Shown here: one piece after another, positions 17,972-27,234 of the stretch
How the letters are laid out: every line of letters begins with the position of its first letter
Position numbering within the stretch: the first letter of the stretch is position 1
Assembly: GCA_046329495.1 (NCBI GenBank)
Contig: JAXLUO010000009.1
Location: 83,112-147,111 of the forward strand
Direction of reading: 5' to 3'
DNA length: 64,000 bases
From: Bog-950 sp046329495
GTDB lineage: Bacteria; Bacteroidota; Bacteroidia; Chitinophagales; LD1
Notes under the pieces: generated by a model
What the model was told of the DNA's origin: nothing
Database searches by the model: none
What the model saw: the letters and a program-made list of their open reading frames with translations, nothing else
Program-made: the position numbers and the translations under genes

Positions 17972-20900
17972 ATGCAAAAGTTCAAACTTTTCAACAACAT
18001 CTTCGGGTGGTTTTCATTCCTGTTTGCCGCCGTGGTATACAGTATGACCATGGAGAGCAGCGGCAGTTTTTGGGACTGCGGCGAGTTTATTTCAGGTTGC
18101 TTTAAGCTGCAGGTAGTGCACCCGCCGGGCGCCCCCTTCTTCTTAATGCTGGGCCGCATATTTACCCTGTTTAGCGGGGTAGATGTTATGGACCCTGCCG
18201 CCAGCGGCCATGCCAGCAGCGTGGCTGTAATGGTAAACCTGATGAGCGCCTTAGCAACGGCCGGCGCCGTAATGTTTACCTTTTGGACTACCACAGCCCT
18301 TGCCCGCAAAGTGGTACTGAAGGCCGGTGAAGAAATAACCAACGGACAGATATTTACCATCATAGGTGCCGGTTTAATTGCTGCTACCTGTGCCACCTTT
18401 GTTGACTCGCTTTGGTTTAGCGCGGTAGAAGGTGAGGTATATGCGTTGTCGCAGTTTTTCATGAGCTTGATTATTTGGGCGATGATGAAGTGGGATGCCG
18501 ACGATAGCCCTTATGCCGACCACTGGTTGGTAATGATTGCCTACATGACCGGCCTCTCGATCGGTGTACACTTATTGAGCTTGCTGGCCCTGCCTGCCAT
18601 TGCCCTTATCTACTACTACAAGCGATTTAAAACTACGCTTGTGGGCTGGTTAATAGCCGGTGCCACCGGTATGTTTATCCTGGGCTTCTACATGAAGTTC
18701 ATTATCTCGTTTACCCAGAGTTACCTGGCCGGAATGGACCTCTTCTTTGTGAACAGCGTTGGCCTTGGCTTTAACTCAGGAATTATTGTTGGTGCCTTGC
18801 TGGTTATTGCATTACTGGTAAGCATTATCCGCTTTAGCCATAGCGGCAGTAAGCGCGACTACCAGATTGCCTTAGGCGTTTCAGCTTTTTATGTGCTGAT
18901 TGGCCTAATTATAGAAGACAGCGTTACCGCCAAGCTTATCCGTTTGGTGTTCCCGTTAGGCATTTGGATAGCTAACAAGTATGGCTACGAAGCCCGCCGC
19001 TTAGCTAACATCGCTGTGCTTTCCATCGCCTTCTCTTACATCGGCTATCTGTCGTATATCATGGTGCCTATCCGTGCTATCGCCAACCCGCCGATTAACA
19101 TGAACCGCCCTACCGATCCGTTCACAATTAAGAGCTATGTGGATCGCGAGCAGTACGGTGACCGTCCGCTGGTAATGGGACCGGATTATACCGCTGACCC
19201 TTACGATGATGCTACCGGCTATATTTATGGCGGCGACCGTTGGGAAAAGAACGTTGCTACCAAGCAATACGATAACAAAGGCCCTAAGCAAACCGACTAC
19301 CAGTTCCGCCCCGAGGTGAATATGTTCTTCCCCCGCATGGGCTTTTGGCAGGATGAAAGCAAAACACCGGGTTACCGCGCCTGGTTAAATCCGGAGTATA
19401 ACATCATTGACCGCGAAACCCGCGAGATAGTGAAAACCTATCCGCCTTCGGGTTTGGAGAATGCCAATGCTGCTGTTGCTGAAATGAACAAGAAAGAGCC
19501 GGGTCAGGATGGCCGTGGCCGCTATAAAGTGAAAGATGCTATCAGCAGTTCCGACAACTGGCGTTTCTTCTTCAAATATCAGTTAGGCTTTATGTATTTC
19601 CGTTACCTGATGTGGAACTTTACAGGCCGCCAGGACGATATACAAGGCGCTTACTACAACGATAACGGCCGCTGGATATCCGGTATTCCGTTTATTGATA
19701 ACTCACATTCTATTATCGGTTTGCCCGATTGGCCGCAGGAGGGCTTATCGAAAGCCATGCTGGAGAACAAGGGGCGAAACCTGTTCTTTATGATACCATT
19801 CCTGATAGGTTTGGTGGGCTTCTTCTATACCTTGTTTAAGCACGACAAGGTGTTCTGGATTGTGGCCGTGTTGTTTGTTACCACCGGTATACTGCAGATT
19901 GTTTACCAAAACGAACCGCCTATTGAACCGCGCGAGCGCGACTATGCGGTTGCAGGTTCCTTCCTTACTTATTGCATCTGGATTGGCTTTGGCTTAATTG
20001 CCATTGTGGAGTTCCTGAAGAAGTATATCGGACAACTGCCGAGTGCAGGTGTAGTCTTTGCACTTTGTGCTGTGGCTCCGTTCCTGATGGGCTCGCAAGG
20101 TTGGGACGACCACAACCGCCACGGCCGCAACACGGCTCGTGACTTTGCGCGTTGTTACTTAGAGAGCTGTCAACCGAATGCTGTGTTGTTTACCATGGGC
20201 GATAATGATACGTATCCGCTATGGTATGCACAGGAGGTAGAAGGCATACGAACGGATGTGCGCGTGATCAACCTTTCGTTGCTTGGCGTGGATTGGTATA
20301 TAGACCAATTGAACTACAAGATTAACGATGCAGCACCGTTGAAGATGAGCTGCAAACCTGAACAGTATCATGGTAGTGAGCGCGACATTGTGCGCTACCA
20401 GTACAAAGAAGGTTTGAGCGGTACATCGCGGCCTTTAAGCGAAGTGATGAGCATTATTGCCAGCGATAAGCCGGGTGACCGCATGATGGAACAAGGCGGC
20501 GGTGCCCGTTATTCTATCTTCTTTACACGTAATATGTATATGGACATCGACTCGGCGAAAGCTGCAGAGAGCAACTTTGTAGCACCTGACGAGCGTAACC
20601 AGATTGTAAGCCGTATGGATTGGACGGTGAACAAGAACATGCTTACCAAAGGTGATTGGATGACGCTTGACATCATCAACAAGAATTTTATGGAGCGCCC
20701 TATTTACTTTGCCGTATCGGTAGGTTCAGAGGCTTATTTAGGTTTGGATAAATACTTCCAACTGGAAGGTTTAACCTACCGCATAGTGCCTAAGCTGAAC
20801 ACCAGCGGCTCGCCGTTTACTTCGCCGGTGCGTTGGGATGCCTGCTACCAGAATATGATGACCAAGTTTAAGTTCGGTGGTATTGCCGAGAACAAGGACA

Positions 20901-21517
20901 TTTACCTGGACGAGAACAACCTGCGTATGGTGGTAAACCTGAAGTCGAACTTTGGCCGTTTAGCACAAACCATGTTAGATAAAGGTCAGCCTGAAAAGGC
21001 TGCTGCTGCTATCGACTACTCCTTGAAGGAAATGCCTGCCGATAAGGTGCCGCATTCGTACTTTGATGTAGAGTATCCGGAAGTATACTACCGTGCCGGC
21101 CAGAAGGAGAAAGCACACAAGCTGTTAGAAGAAATGTGGGCTGCTGCCAAGGACGACCTGAACTACTACCGCAAGGTGTACGAGTACACGCTGAACGAGG
21201 CTACCAAAGCCGGTGATGCTGCCTATACCAAGAGCCTGCGCGAAGGTTCGTTTGGCGAACGCCGCGAAGTGCGCGAGAATACTACTGTGATGATACAGTT
21301 GGTATTGGCGGCTGCTAAATACGAGAACCCTGATTATTACCAGACTAACGTAGCCCCTAACCAAAACCGCTGGTTAAAACTGGTGGTTAGCAGCAAGGAG
21401 GAGATGGATGAACTGGACCAGATCATAAAAGGTACCACCGATCCGAATGCGCCTTACTGCGTGAAGTTACGCGATGAAATGGTGCGTTACCGTTTTGCGT
21501 TCTACCGTTTTAATTAA
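17972..21517 (+). CDS. GT117/DUF2723 membrane glycosyltransferase
   Basis: A 1181-residue protein. The N-terminal half has about ten membrane helices; the family signature sits in the first loop (SSGSFWDCGEFISGCFKLQ followed by HPPGAPFF), with an acidic Asp-Cys-Gly-Glu core typical of C-type glycosyltransferases. This is DUF2723, classed as GT117 and related to animal TMEM260, an O-mannosyltransferase. The C-terminal ~500 residues form a large soluble region that includes GDNDTYPLWYAQ, also conserved in Bacteroidota members, and ends in TPR-like helices. It probably transfers a sugar from a lipid carrier to exported proteins; that role is inferred from the family. Strong terminator downstream. 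Confidence 0.82.
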   Translation: MQKFKLFNNIFGWFSFLFAAVVYSMTMESSGSFWDCGEFISGCFKLQVVHPPGAPFFLMLGRIFTLFSGVDVMDPAASGHASSVAVMVNLMSALATAGAVMFTFWTTTALARKVVLKAGEEITNGQIFTIIGAGLIAATCATFVDSLWFSAVEGEVYALSQFFMSLIIWAMMKWDADDSPYADHWLVMIAYMTGLSIGVHLLSLLALPAIALIYYYKRFKTTLVGWLIAGATGMFILGFYMKFIISFTQSYLAGMDLFFVNSVGLGFNSGIIVGALLVIALLVSIIRFSHSGSKRDYQIALGVSAFYVLIGLIIEDSVTAKLIRLVFPLGIWIANKYGYEARRLANIAVLSIAFSYIGYLSYIMVPIRAIANPPINMNRPTDPFTIKSYVDREQYGDRPLVMGPDYTADPYDDATGYIYGGDRWEKNVATKQYDNKGPKQTDYQFRPEVNMFFPRMGFWQDESKTPGYRAWLNPEYNIIDRETREIVKTYPPSGLENANAAVAEMNKKEPGQDGRGRYKVKDAISSSDNWRFFFKYQLGFMYFRYLMWNFTGRQDDIQGAYYNDNGRWISGIPFIDNSHSIIGLPDWPQEGLSKAMLENKGRNLFFMIPFLIGLVGFFYTLFKHDKVFWIVAVLFVTTGILQIVYQNEPPIEPRERDYAVAGSFLTYCIWIGFGLIAIVEFLKKYIGQLPSAGVVFALCAVAPFLMGSQGWDDHNRHGRNTARDFARCYLESCQPNAVLFTMGDNDTYPLWYAQEVEGIRTDVRVINLSLLGVDWYIDQLNYKINDAAPLKMSCKPEQYHGSERDIVRYQYKEGLSGTSRPLSEVMSIIASDKPGDRMMEQGGGARYSIFFTRNMYMDIDSAKAAESNFVAPDERNQIVSRMDWTVNKNMLTKGDWMTLDIINKNFMERPIYFAVSVGSEAYLGLDKYFQLEGLTYRIVPKLNTSGSPFTSPVRWDACYQNMMTKFKFGGIAENKDIYLDENNLRMVVNLKSNFGRLAQTMLDKGQPEKAAAAIDYSLKEMPADKVPHSYFDVEYPEVYYRAGQKEKAHKLLEEMWAAAKDDLNYYRKVYEYTLNEATKAGDAAYTKSLREGSFGERREVRENTTVMIQLVLAAAKYENPDYYQTNVAPNQNRWLKLVVSSKEEMDELDQIIKGTTDPNAPYCVKLRDEMVRYRFAFYRFN

Positions 21518-21540
21518 TAAGCGTTCCGCTTTAGTTTATA

Positions 21541-21574
21541 GAGCCGCCTCCTTTTCGGGGCGGCTCTTTTTTTT
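21541..21574 (+). terminator. Strong rho-independent terminator
   Basis: Eight-base-pair stem (GAGCCGCC with GGCGGCTC) followed by eight T, 24 bp after the GT117 stop. Confidence 0.9.
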
Positions 21575-21670
21575 GGGTGATTACACAGATAATACAAAAT
21601 TTATTGCCACACAAAGGCGCGAAGAAAGGTTTTCGGTTTTCAGTCTGCTGTTTACAGTTGGGTTTCGGGT

Positions 21671-21720
21671 TTAAAATTTCAGGTTTAAAGTTGGAACTGA
21701 ATGGCGTTGCAAATGCGAGG
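21671..21720. repeat. Interspersed 50-bp repeat, copy 1
   Basis: Colinear with 33311-33360: the first 20 bases differ at one position, and after a ten-base variable segment the GCGTTGCAAA word recurs at the same spacing. Confidence 0.7.
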
Positions 21721-21762
21721 ATGAAGGGTTGTTTTCTCCATCAGTTTCCATTTGCATTTTGG

Positions 21763-21861
21763 ATGGGTTACAGGGCCATGGGTTACACGTTTTTGGTGAC
21801 ACCCATTTAACTGTTTGATTTTGAATGGCAACTTTTGGGCGGTTTTTGACAATGGGTTACA
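21763..21861. repeat. ATGGGTTACA word, three copies
   Basis: Identical ten-base words at 21763-21772, 21778-21787 and 21852-21861. The third is followed by a partial copy (GGGTACG) exactly one helical turn further on. Confidence 0.6.
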
Positions 21862-22010
21862 TAGGGTACGCTTTTTAATATGTTGCAGTTTAATGTGTGG
21901 TTTGATTTTGTCCGGGGCGTTTCCGTTTAGCCATTCAATAATAGAACGCTGATGAACACTGATTTTTAAGATTTACAGGGTTTATTGGGTTTAGACAATT
22001 CCTAATCTGA

Positions 22011-22030
22011 AAAAGGTTACAAAAGGTTAC
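22011..22030. repeat. Perfect decamer tandem AAAAGGTTAC x2
   Basis: Two exact head-to-tail copies with a 10-bp period. Confidence 0.75.
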
Positions 22031-22175
22031 ATTGAATTTGGGGTAACACTTTATTAGTTTTGAGTTAGGAGTGGTGAGTTATGAGTTCACTGTTCCTTAG
22101 GTACCCGGGACCGTCTGTGGGAACACAGACGGGGGGGCTTTGTTTTAAAGATCGGAGAGCAAGGGTTATCAACAC

Positions 22176-22211
22176 TGCTTGTGCATGCTTGTGCAGGTTT
22201 TTGCTTGTGCA
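22176..22211. repeat. Decamer TGCTTGTGCA, two tandem copies and a third
   Basis: Exact copies at 22176-22185 and 22186-22195; a third exact copy at 22202-22211, offset by 16 bp. Confidence 0.75.
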
Positions 22212-22289
22212 CAGATTACAGAAATTTTCATGTGATGAATTTTTGTGTTAAAACAGGCAAAAATGAATAGTTCAAACAAAGCGGCGCTT

Positions 22290-22369
22290 AGTCATCGGAT
22301 GACTTCTTCCTCAAATTAGTGTACTGATGGCACGGATGACCCCTGTCCTCCAAAAGTCATCCGATGACT
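22290..22369. repeat. Pair of 15-bp near-palindromes AGTCATCSGATGACT
   Basis: Copies at 22290-22304 (central G) and 22355-22369 (central C), 65 bp apart; each is a seven-base-pair dyad. A half copy (CGGATGAC) lies between them at about 22333-22340. Confidence 0.7.
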
Positions 22370-22394
22370 GTGCAAGCAGTATTTCGCATGCCAA

Positions 22395-22414
22395 CTTTAC
22401 ACTCCTTTACACTT
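22395..22414. repeat. Decamer tandem CTTTACACTY x2
   Basis: Two head-to-tail copies with one mismatch; a further single CTTTACACTT occurs about 70 bp downstream. Confidence 0.65.
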
Positions 22415-22560
22415 TTTGAAATAAGAGAGCAGAAAACAGAGATCAGAAATCAGACAAGGCAGTGATCATGTGCTTTAACTTTACACTTTTATTGAAAGGA
22501 TAGCAGAACGCAGAGATCAGAAAACAGACCGTTGGAAACGGAACATGTTAGCCGAGTATT

Positions 22561-22580
22561 CATTTGTGCACATTTGTGCA
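22561..22580. repeat. Perfect decamer tandem CATTTGTGCA x2
   Basis: Two exact copies with a 10-bp period; an inverted half copy (TGCACAAAT) follows at about 22593-22601. The TTGTGCA core is shared with the words at 22176-22211. Confidence 0.75.
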
Positions 22581-23064
22581 GTTGATTTTGCGTGCACAAA
22601 TTGCCGAAAATTTAAAGTGTTTGCGATGGGGCATGGTGGTTGCGTGTCCGCGTTTTTAAAAAACCGGGGCGAGCAGCCGTTTTCGTGTTTCACGGGTATG
22701 TCAAGGAACGTGGTTCAGATGTAAAGATACAATAAAAGACGATTAGTTTCAAATAATATTGCTTTTATGAAAAATATTTTTGGGGTGAAAAGAAGCCGAA
22801 GGAAATAGCTGATTACAGAATCACAAAGCGGCCCCGAGTGCTCGGGGGCTTCTGAACGATTTCTCTGTTTGATTTGAATGGAATGTTCATCGCAATGACA
22901 GTCTGTTTAATTTAAATGCAGGGTTGCCTTTGTATGCGCCTTTTGGGCTGGAGATTTTTCGCTGCTGTTTATTTAGCGAATGGCTCAAATTGACAGGTTG
23001 AGGTACGTTTAGGTTTACAGTTGGGTTACTGAGTAGTGCAATGACAACGCTACGTGAGGTGGGG

Positions 23065-23084
23065 ATTCCGGCCTGCGCCGGAAT
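23065..23084. repeat. REP-like palindrome
   Basis: Perfect eight-base-pair stem ATTCCGGC/GCCGGAAT with loop CTGC, followed by GACG. Repeats with this ATTCCGGC...GCCGGAATGACG shape are dispersed in many bacterial genomes. Confidence 0.6.
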
Positions 23085-23187
23085 GACGATGTGTTTACTG
23101 CGTTGCGAAGATTAAGCCTCGCGCGTAAAAAGTGCAACAGGACTAATCGCGTAGGATTTAGTGGTAATATATTGCAAGACCGGTAGT

Positions 23188-24864
23188 TTACGTATTTAAC
23201 AGAAAACTAAACGTACTGCCTTTACCCGCTGTACTGGCAGCAATTATTTTACCGCCCTGGGCTTCAATAAATTCTTTGCTAATGGCCAGGCCTAAACCTG
23301 TTCCACCTTTTGAACCCGGCACTTTAAAGTAGCGATCGAAAATACGGGGCAGGTATTTTTCTTCGATGCCGGGGCCGTTATCATGAACGGCAAAAACCAC
23401 TTTGTTGAGTTGCTTTTCAGCTGTTAGTCGAATTATACCTTCGGTGGGCGTATAGCGAATGGCGTTGGTTAGCAGGTTTACCAATACCCAAACGGTTTTA
23501 TCAAGATCGGCAGAAACCTTAGGCAGGTTAGGCGTTAATTCCAAACGAAGTTTAATTTCCTTTTGATCAGCAAGGGCTTTAACCGCCTCCAATGCTAATT
23601 CAGTTATTTGGGCCGGCTCTACATTAGTAAGAGTTAATTGAATGTTGCCGGTTTCAACCTGGGTCATGTTCAACAGTTCGCCGGTAATTTTTAGCAGGCG
23701 GTTGGTGTCGTCGCCAATACTTTCGGCAAGCTGCAACTGTTCGGGATTGAGCAGCCCGCTTTTGGGATTTTGAAGTAATTGCAGACTCATTTTAATTGCC
23801 GCAATCGGGGTTTTCAGTTCGTGTGAGATGGTAGCGATGAAATTGGTTTTGGCAGCATCCAGCTCTTTAAAAGGGGTAACGTTGTGCAGGGTAATTACTT
23901 CGCCAATTACCTGTTCGGCGTTTGTGACCTCGCGGTAGTTTTTAATAAAATAGCTCTCTTTATTATTCGCATATATCTTAAGCTCTGCAGCAGATTCTTT
24001 ATTCAGCAAGTTGCGCAACAGGTCATTTTTTAAGGCAACATCGGGCGCATACCTGCCCACCATTTCATGGCGTTTCAGCATCAGCAGGTTTTCGGCCACT
24101 TCGTTTACAAACAGGATGTGCCGGTGGCCGTCGAGCCCTATAACGGCATCCTGCATGTTATTGATAACGGCTTCTATACGGCTTTTTTCGAACATCAATT
24201 GCGATACGTTGCTATGTTCCCATTTATCTAATTGATCGGCCATGCTGTTAAAAGCGTTTGCCAGTTCGCCAAATTCATCGCGCGAGTTTATGTTTATGCG
24301 TGTTGTATAATCCTTGTTAGCGATGCTGCGAATACCGAGCGTAAGCGCCTGAATGGGGTCATCGATCCAGCGTGGAAAGTTGATGACAAATGTAAAGCTT
24401 AACAGAAAGCAGATGGTGCTAAGGATGCTGATATAAGCAAAGCCCTGTTTGGTTTTGTCGGAAATGCCGTTGTTTTTATTTACGATAGCATCCATGTTCA
24501 GTTGCTGAATCAGCAGCAATTTTTCGCGCAGTGCAATAGCGGTAGCTGTATTATGCACGTTGCTTTGGTACAAGGCAAACAACTTCCGTAGTTCGGCGGT
24601 AGCTTCTTCTTCCCCTTTCTCGGTTATGTTATGCTCCTGTTTTGCCAGGTTGGCCGCAAAGATTTGGATGGATGTAGCGCTATCGGGATTATCAAGCGCT
24701 TCAATCATCTGTTTGGTGTATTGCAAGGTATTGTAGTTGGCTTTAAGGATATCCTTAGACTCGCCGGCCAAGTTATTGATATAGTAGCTGCCTGAAATAG
24801 CCAGCAGGGCAATAATGCCCAACAGAAAAAGGAGGCCTAAACGAATTTTATTTTTTACACTCAT
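23188..24864 (-). CDS. Membrane histidine kinase of the kdp locus
   Basis: A 558-residue kinase with two membrane helices (~8-30 and ~148-168) around a ~115-residue helical extracytoplasmic domain, a HAMP linker (~172-225), a PAS domain (~232-335), HisKA with phospho-acceptor His348 (ISHELKTPIAAIKMSL) and HATPase (NLLTNAIRYTP, DNGPGIE, GGTGLGLAISKE). The gene follows the KdpD N-terminal gene by 13 bp. In most bacteria this output half is fused to the KdpD sensor; here it is a separate gene with its own membrane sensor. Its partner is probably the NtrC-type regulator at 31951-33300, the only response regulator in the locus. Confidence 0.9.
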   Translation of the reverse strand: MSVKNKIRLGLLFLLGIIALLAISGSYYINNLAGESKDILKANYNTLQYTKQMIEALDNPDSATSIQIFAANLAKQEHNITEKGEEEATAELRKLFALYQSNVHNTATAIALREKLLLIQQLNMDAIVNKNNGISDKTKQGFAYISILSTICFLLSFTFVINFPRWIDDPIQALTLGIRSIANKDYTTRININSRDEFGELANAFNSMADQLDKWEHSNVSQLMFEKSRIEAVINNMQDAVIGLDGHRHILFVNEVAENLLMLKRHEMVGRYAPDVALKNDLLRNLLNKESAAELKIYANNKESYFIKNYREVTNAEQVIGEVITLHNVTPFKELDAAKTNFIATISHELKTPIAAIKMSLQLLQNPKSGLLNPEQLQLAESIGDDTNRLLKITGELLNMTQVETGNIQLTLTNVEPAQITELALEAVKALADQKEIKLRLELTPNLPKVSADLDKTVWVLVNLLTNAIRYTPTEGIIRLTAEKQLNKVVFAVHDNGPGIEEKYLPRIFDRYFKVPGSKGGTGLGLAISKEFIEAQGGKIIAASTAGKGSTFSFLLNT

Positions 24865-24877
24865 AACACCTGTTTTA

Positions 24878-26002
24878 TCAAGATAGAATTACGACATCCA
24901 CATCGTTGCTGGAAAGTTTATTAAGCAGTTGATTGAAGATGCCGGAGCTGAGAATGATTTGTGAAAGCTTTATGTGCGGTTTACCAATGCAAATAGTGGT
25001 GATATTCTGCTGCTCGGTGGTTTTAATAATGGTGTTGGCTATGCTTTTATCCTTTACCTGTATAACCTCAGCACCTAACTCGGTAGCCAATTTAAAATTG
25101 TTGATGAGATGGCGTTGCAGATCGAGCGGTATTTTATCGGCGTCTTCGGCCGGGGTTTGCACATACAATACATACCAATTACTGTTATAGTAGTTGGCTA
25201 AACGCGCTGTTTTTCGAATTACTTTTTTGGCAGTGTCGTTGTTGGACGAGATACAGGCTAAAAAGCGTTCGGGCCTTACCTGTATCTGGCGCGGCACTTC
25301 CTTTTCTACCTTCCGTTCTACCTGGCTTGCTACTTCTTTAAGTGCCAGTTCGCGCAACTGCAGGATGTGCTCCGGTTTGAAGAAGTTATTTAATGCTGCC
25401 TGAATTTTATCGGCCTTGTAGATCTTGCCTTCGCGCAGGCGAACGATCAACTCATCAGCAGTAAGGTCAATATTTACCACCTCGTCTGCCAGCGCCAGCA
25501 CCTTATCCGGAATGCGCTCGGTAACTTCTATGCCGGTTATCAGTTTTACTTCTTCGTTGAGGCTTTCGATATGCTGGATGTTAACGGCTGAGATTACGTT
25601 AATGCCCGCTTCGAGAATTTCGAGCACATCCTGCCAGCGTTTTTCATTTTTGCTGCCTTCGATATTTGTGTGGGCCAGTTCATCCACAATAACAACCTCG
25701 GGCCGCAGATTAAGAATGGCCTGCACATCCATTTCATCCAGTTCTTTGCCCTTATAAAAAAGTTTGCGGCGGGGTATTACCGGTAAACCTTCTAAAAGTT
25801 CATGCGTTTCTTTACGGAAATGGGTTTCGATAAAACCTATTTTAACGTCGATGCCATTTTTTAGCAGGGAGTGTGCTTCCTGCAACATGCGGTATGTTTT
25901 ACCTACTCCGGCGCTCATGCCGATGTAGATTTTAAACTTTCCCAGTCTTGATTTTTTAATCAACTGAAGAAATTCTTCGGCTGATTTCCGCATTTCTTCC
26001 AT
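24878..26002 (-). CDS. kdpD: KdpD N-terminal sensor protein (KdpD + Usp domains only)
   Basis: A 374-residue soluble protein equal to the N-terminal half of KdpD. It has the KdpD domain (~18-230) with its Walker A motif GMSAGVGKT at 28-36 and the family segment VIVDELAHTN, followed by a universal-stress-protein domain (~245-374). The four-helix membrane module, GAF and kinase domains of full-length KdpD are absent; a kinase is encoded next door. In E. coli the N-terminal half binds ATP and tunes the kinase/phosphatase balance. Here it presumably acts on the downstream kinase as a separate subunit, which is an inference from gene order. Spacing to the porin gene is 2 bp. Confidence 0.9.
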   Translation of the reverse strand: MEEMRKSAEEFLQLIKKSRLGKFKIYIGMSAGVGKTYRMLQEAHSLLKNGIDVKIGFIETHFRKETHELLEGLPVIPRRKLFYKGKELDEMDVQAILNLRPEVVIVDELAHTNIEGSKNEKRWQDVLEILEAGINVISAVNIQHIESLNEEVKLITGIEVTERIPDKVLALADEVVNIDLTADELIVRLREGKIYKADKIQAALNNFFKPEHILQLRELALKEVASQVERKVEKEVPRQIQVRPERFLACISSNNDTAKKVIRKTARLANYYNSNWYVLYVQTPAEDADKIPLDLQRHLINNFKLATELGAEVIQVKDKSIANTIIKTTEQQNITTICIGKPHIKLSQIILSSGIFNQLLNKLSSNDVDVVILS

Positions 26003-26004
26003 AA

Positions 26005-27228
26005 CTACTTTAAGCGGTGCGCAAATGAGTAAGCAAAGCTAAAGCCTACAAAGGGATTGAACTTTGTAAAGCTACCACCTTTCTTTTCAAAAATTTCATC
26101 GGTTTTACTTTGAAACACCCGCCCCTCGAAACGGATGATGGCATTAGCAAACGGTATCACATCCAGGTTTAGCGAGTAACCAAAGGTTTGGAAGCCGTTG
26201 GGGGTATTGGTTGGAATTATTACTCCACTTTTATCGCTGTAGTATTCAAAACGGGCTGCTATGGCCAATTTTTCGGTAGGTACTACACGGGCTATAAGTA
26301 CGGGCGAGTACCACATGTTGTATTTACTGCTGCCTTTGCTTTGTTGTTCGGCCCCTACATCAAAACCCAATGTTAAACCGAATTGACTAACAGGGTTATA
26401 GATGGCATAAAAGTTATGGAAGTAACGCATTTGCCTGCTGCTATCGGGTTTATCGGTACCGATAAATGAAGAGGAGTTAAGCAACAACTTGCCTGCAATG
26501 GTGCCTTGCACCTGCCAGCCAAAAGAAGGCAATGAACTTGCGGCTACCCGTTGAATACGCTGCCAGCCGTTTACTACTAAAGCACTGGCTAAAAAGTTGC
26601 CATTGTCGGACGAGTAGGTAAGTTTTAATCCGCTTTCGTAATAAGGCGAGTTATCTGCTAAAATGCTGCGGGTGAGGTTCCAGCAATCTTTGCTTACGGC
26701 ACTCTCGAAACCGATATGGGAGGCAAAAACACCTGCATCCAGCCATAACTGCTTTTTCTTTAGCAGGTTAATGCCGGCATTGGCTTCGTATATATTTTTT
26801 AAAACGCCGGGTTCAGCCGCCAGGTTAGCATTGGCATAGGTACCGGCCATTAAGGCCAGGTTGGCCCGCAGGCGTGGAGCAGAGTAGGCAAGTTTTATAA
26901 AGGCGTGGTTGATGTTTAACTCGTTGTGCCGGTTATGGCTGTAAATAAACGAAGGTCTGTTGCCACTTTGCGGCTGGTTGATGTCGAACATGTAGTAAGC
27001 TTCTACATAACCGCTTAGGTCAATACTGCCAAGCCAGGGTTTTGCTTTTTCGGCTTGCAGGCTATCACTGATGGTGGTTACTACCGTGTTTTCCGCTTTG
27101 ATAGAATCGAGTACCTGTTGGCGGATTTCTTTAATCAGCAATTCGCGTTCGGCAGGTGACAAGCTTTGCTGCGCCTGTAGCCGTGCAAAGCAAGTACCTA
27201 TAACGAACAAAATATAAATCTTTTTCAT
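26005..27228 (-). CDS. Outer-membrane beta-barrel porin of the kdp operon
   Basis: A 407-residue protein with signal peptide (about 1-19, ending RLQAQ), a short coiled-coil (~24-55) and a barrel of the porin-2/OmpL-like type from ~68 on: alternating strands such as DLSGYVEAYYMFDIN and the final strand FVGFSFAYSFAHRLK, ending near an aromatic. It lies inside the operon between kdpC (6 bp) and kdpD (2 bp), so it is co-expressed with potassium uptake and may let K+ cross the outer membrane. That role is inferred from position; barrels of this family also appear in unrelated loci. Confidence 0.85.
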   Translation of the reverse strand: MKKIYILFVIGTCFARLQAQQSLSPAERELLIKEIRQQVLDSIKAENTVVTTISDSLQAEKAKPWLGSIDLSGYVEAYYMFDINQPQSGNRPSFIYSHNRHNELNINHAFIKLAYSAPRLRANLALMAGTYANANLAAEPGVLKNIYEANAGINLLKKKQLWLDAGVFASHIGFESAVSKDCWNLTRSILADNSPYYESGLKLTYSSDNGNFLASALVVNGWQRIQRVAASSLPSFGWQVQGTIAGKLLLNSSSFIGTDKPDSSRQMRYFHNFYAIYNPVSQFGLTLGFDVGAEQQSKGSSKYNMWYSPVLIARVVPTEKLAIAARFEYYSDKSGVIIPTNTPNGFQTFGYSLNLDVIPFANAIIRFEGRVFQSKTDEIFEKKGGSFTKFNPFVGFSFAYSFAHRLK

Positions 27229-27234
27229 GTTTTC

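Larger units (their letters stand above)
21575..23187. other. 1.6-kb gene-free region rich in short repeats
   Basis: No convincing coding frame on either strand. It holds several ten-base words duplicated head-to-tail with a 10-bp period, a pair of near-palindromes, two imperfect ~30-bp direct repeats (about 22425-22456 and 22500-22531), GC-rich hairpins at 22111-22132 and 22830-22850, a REP-like palindrome at 23065-23084, and one copy of a 50-bp interspersed repeat. It could be a decayed mobile or accessory region or a cluster of protein-binding sites. The flanking genes are an outward-reading terminator and the 3' end of the kdp kinase, so no downstream gene obviously uses it. Confidence 0.6.

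Noticed and set aside
21763..22601. CRISPR array
   Set aside because: The repeated words are only ten bases, differ from each other and have no regular spacer length; no cas genes are nearby.
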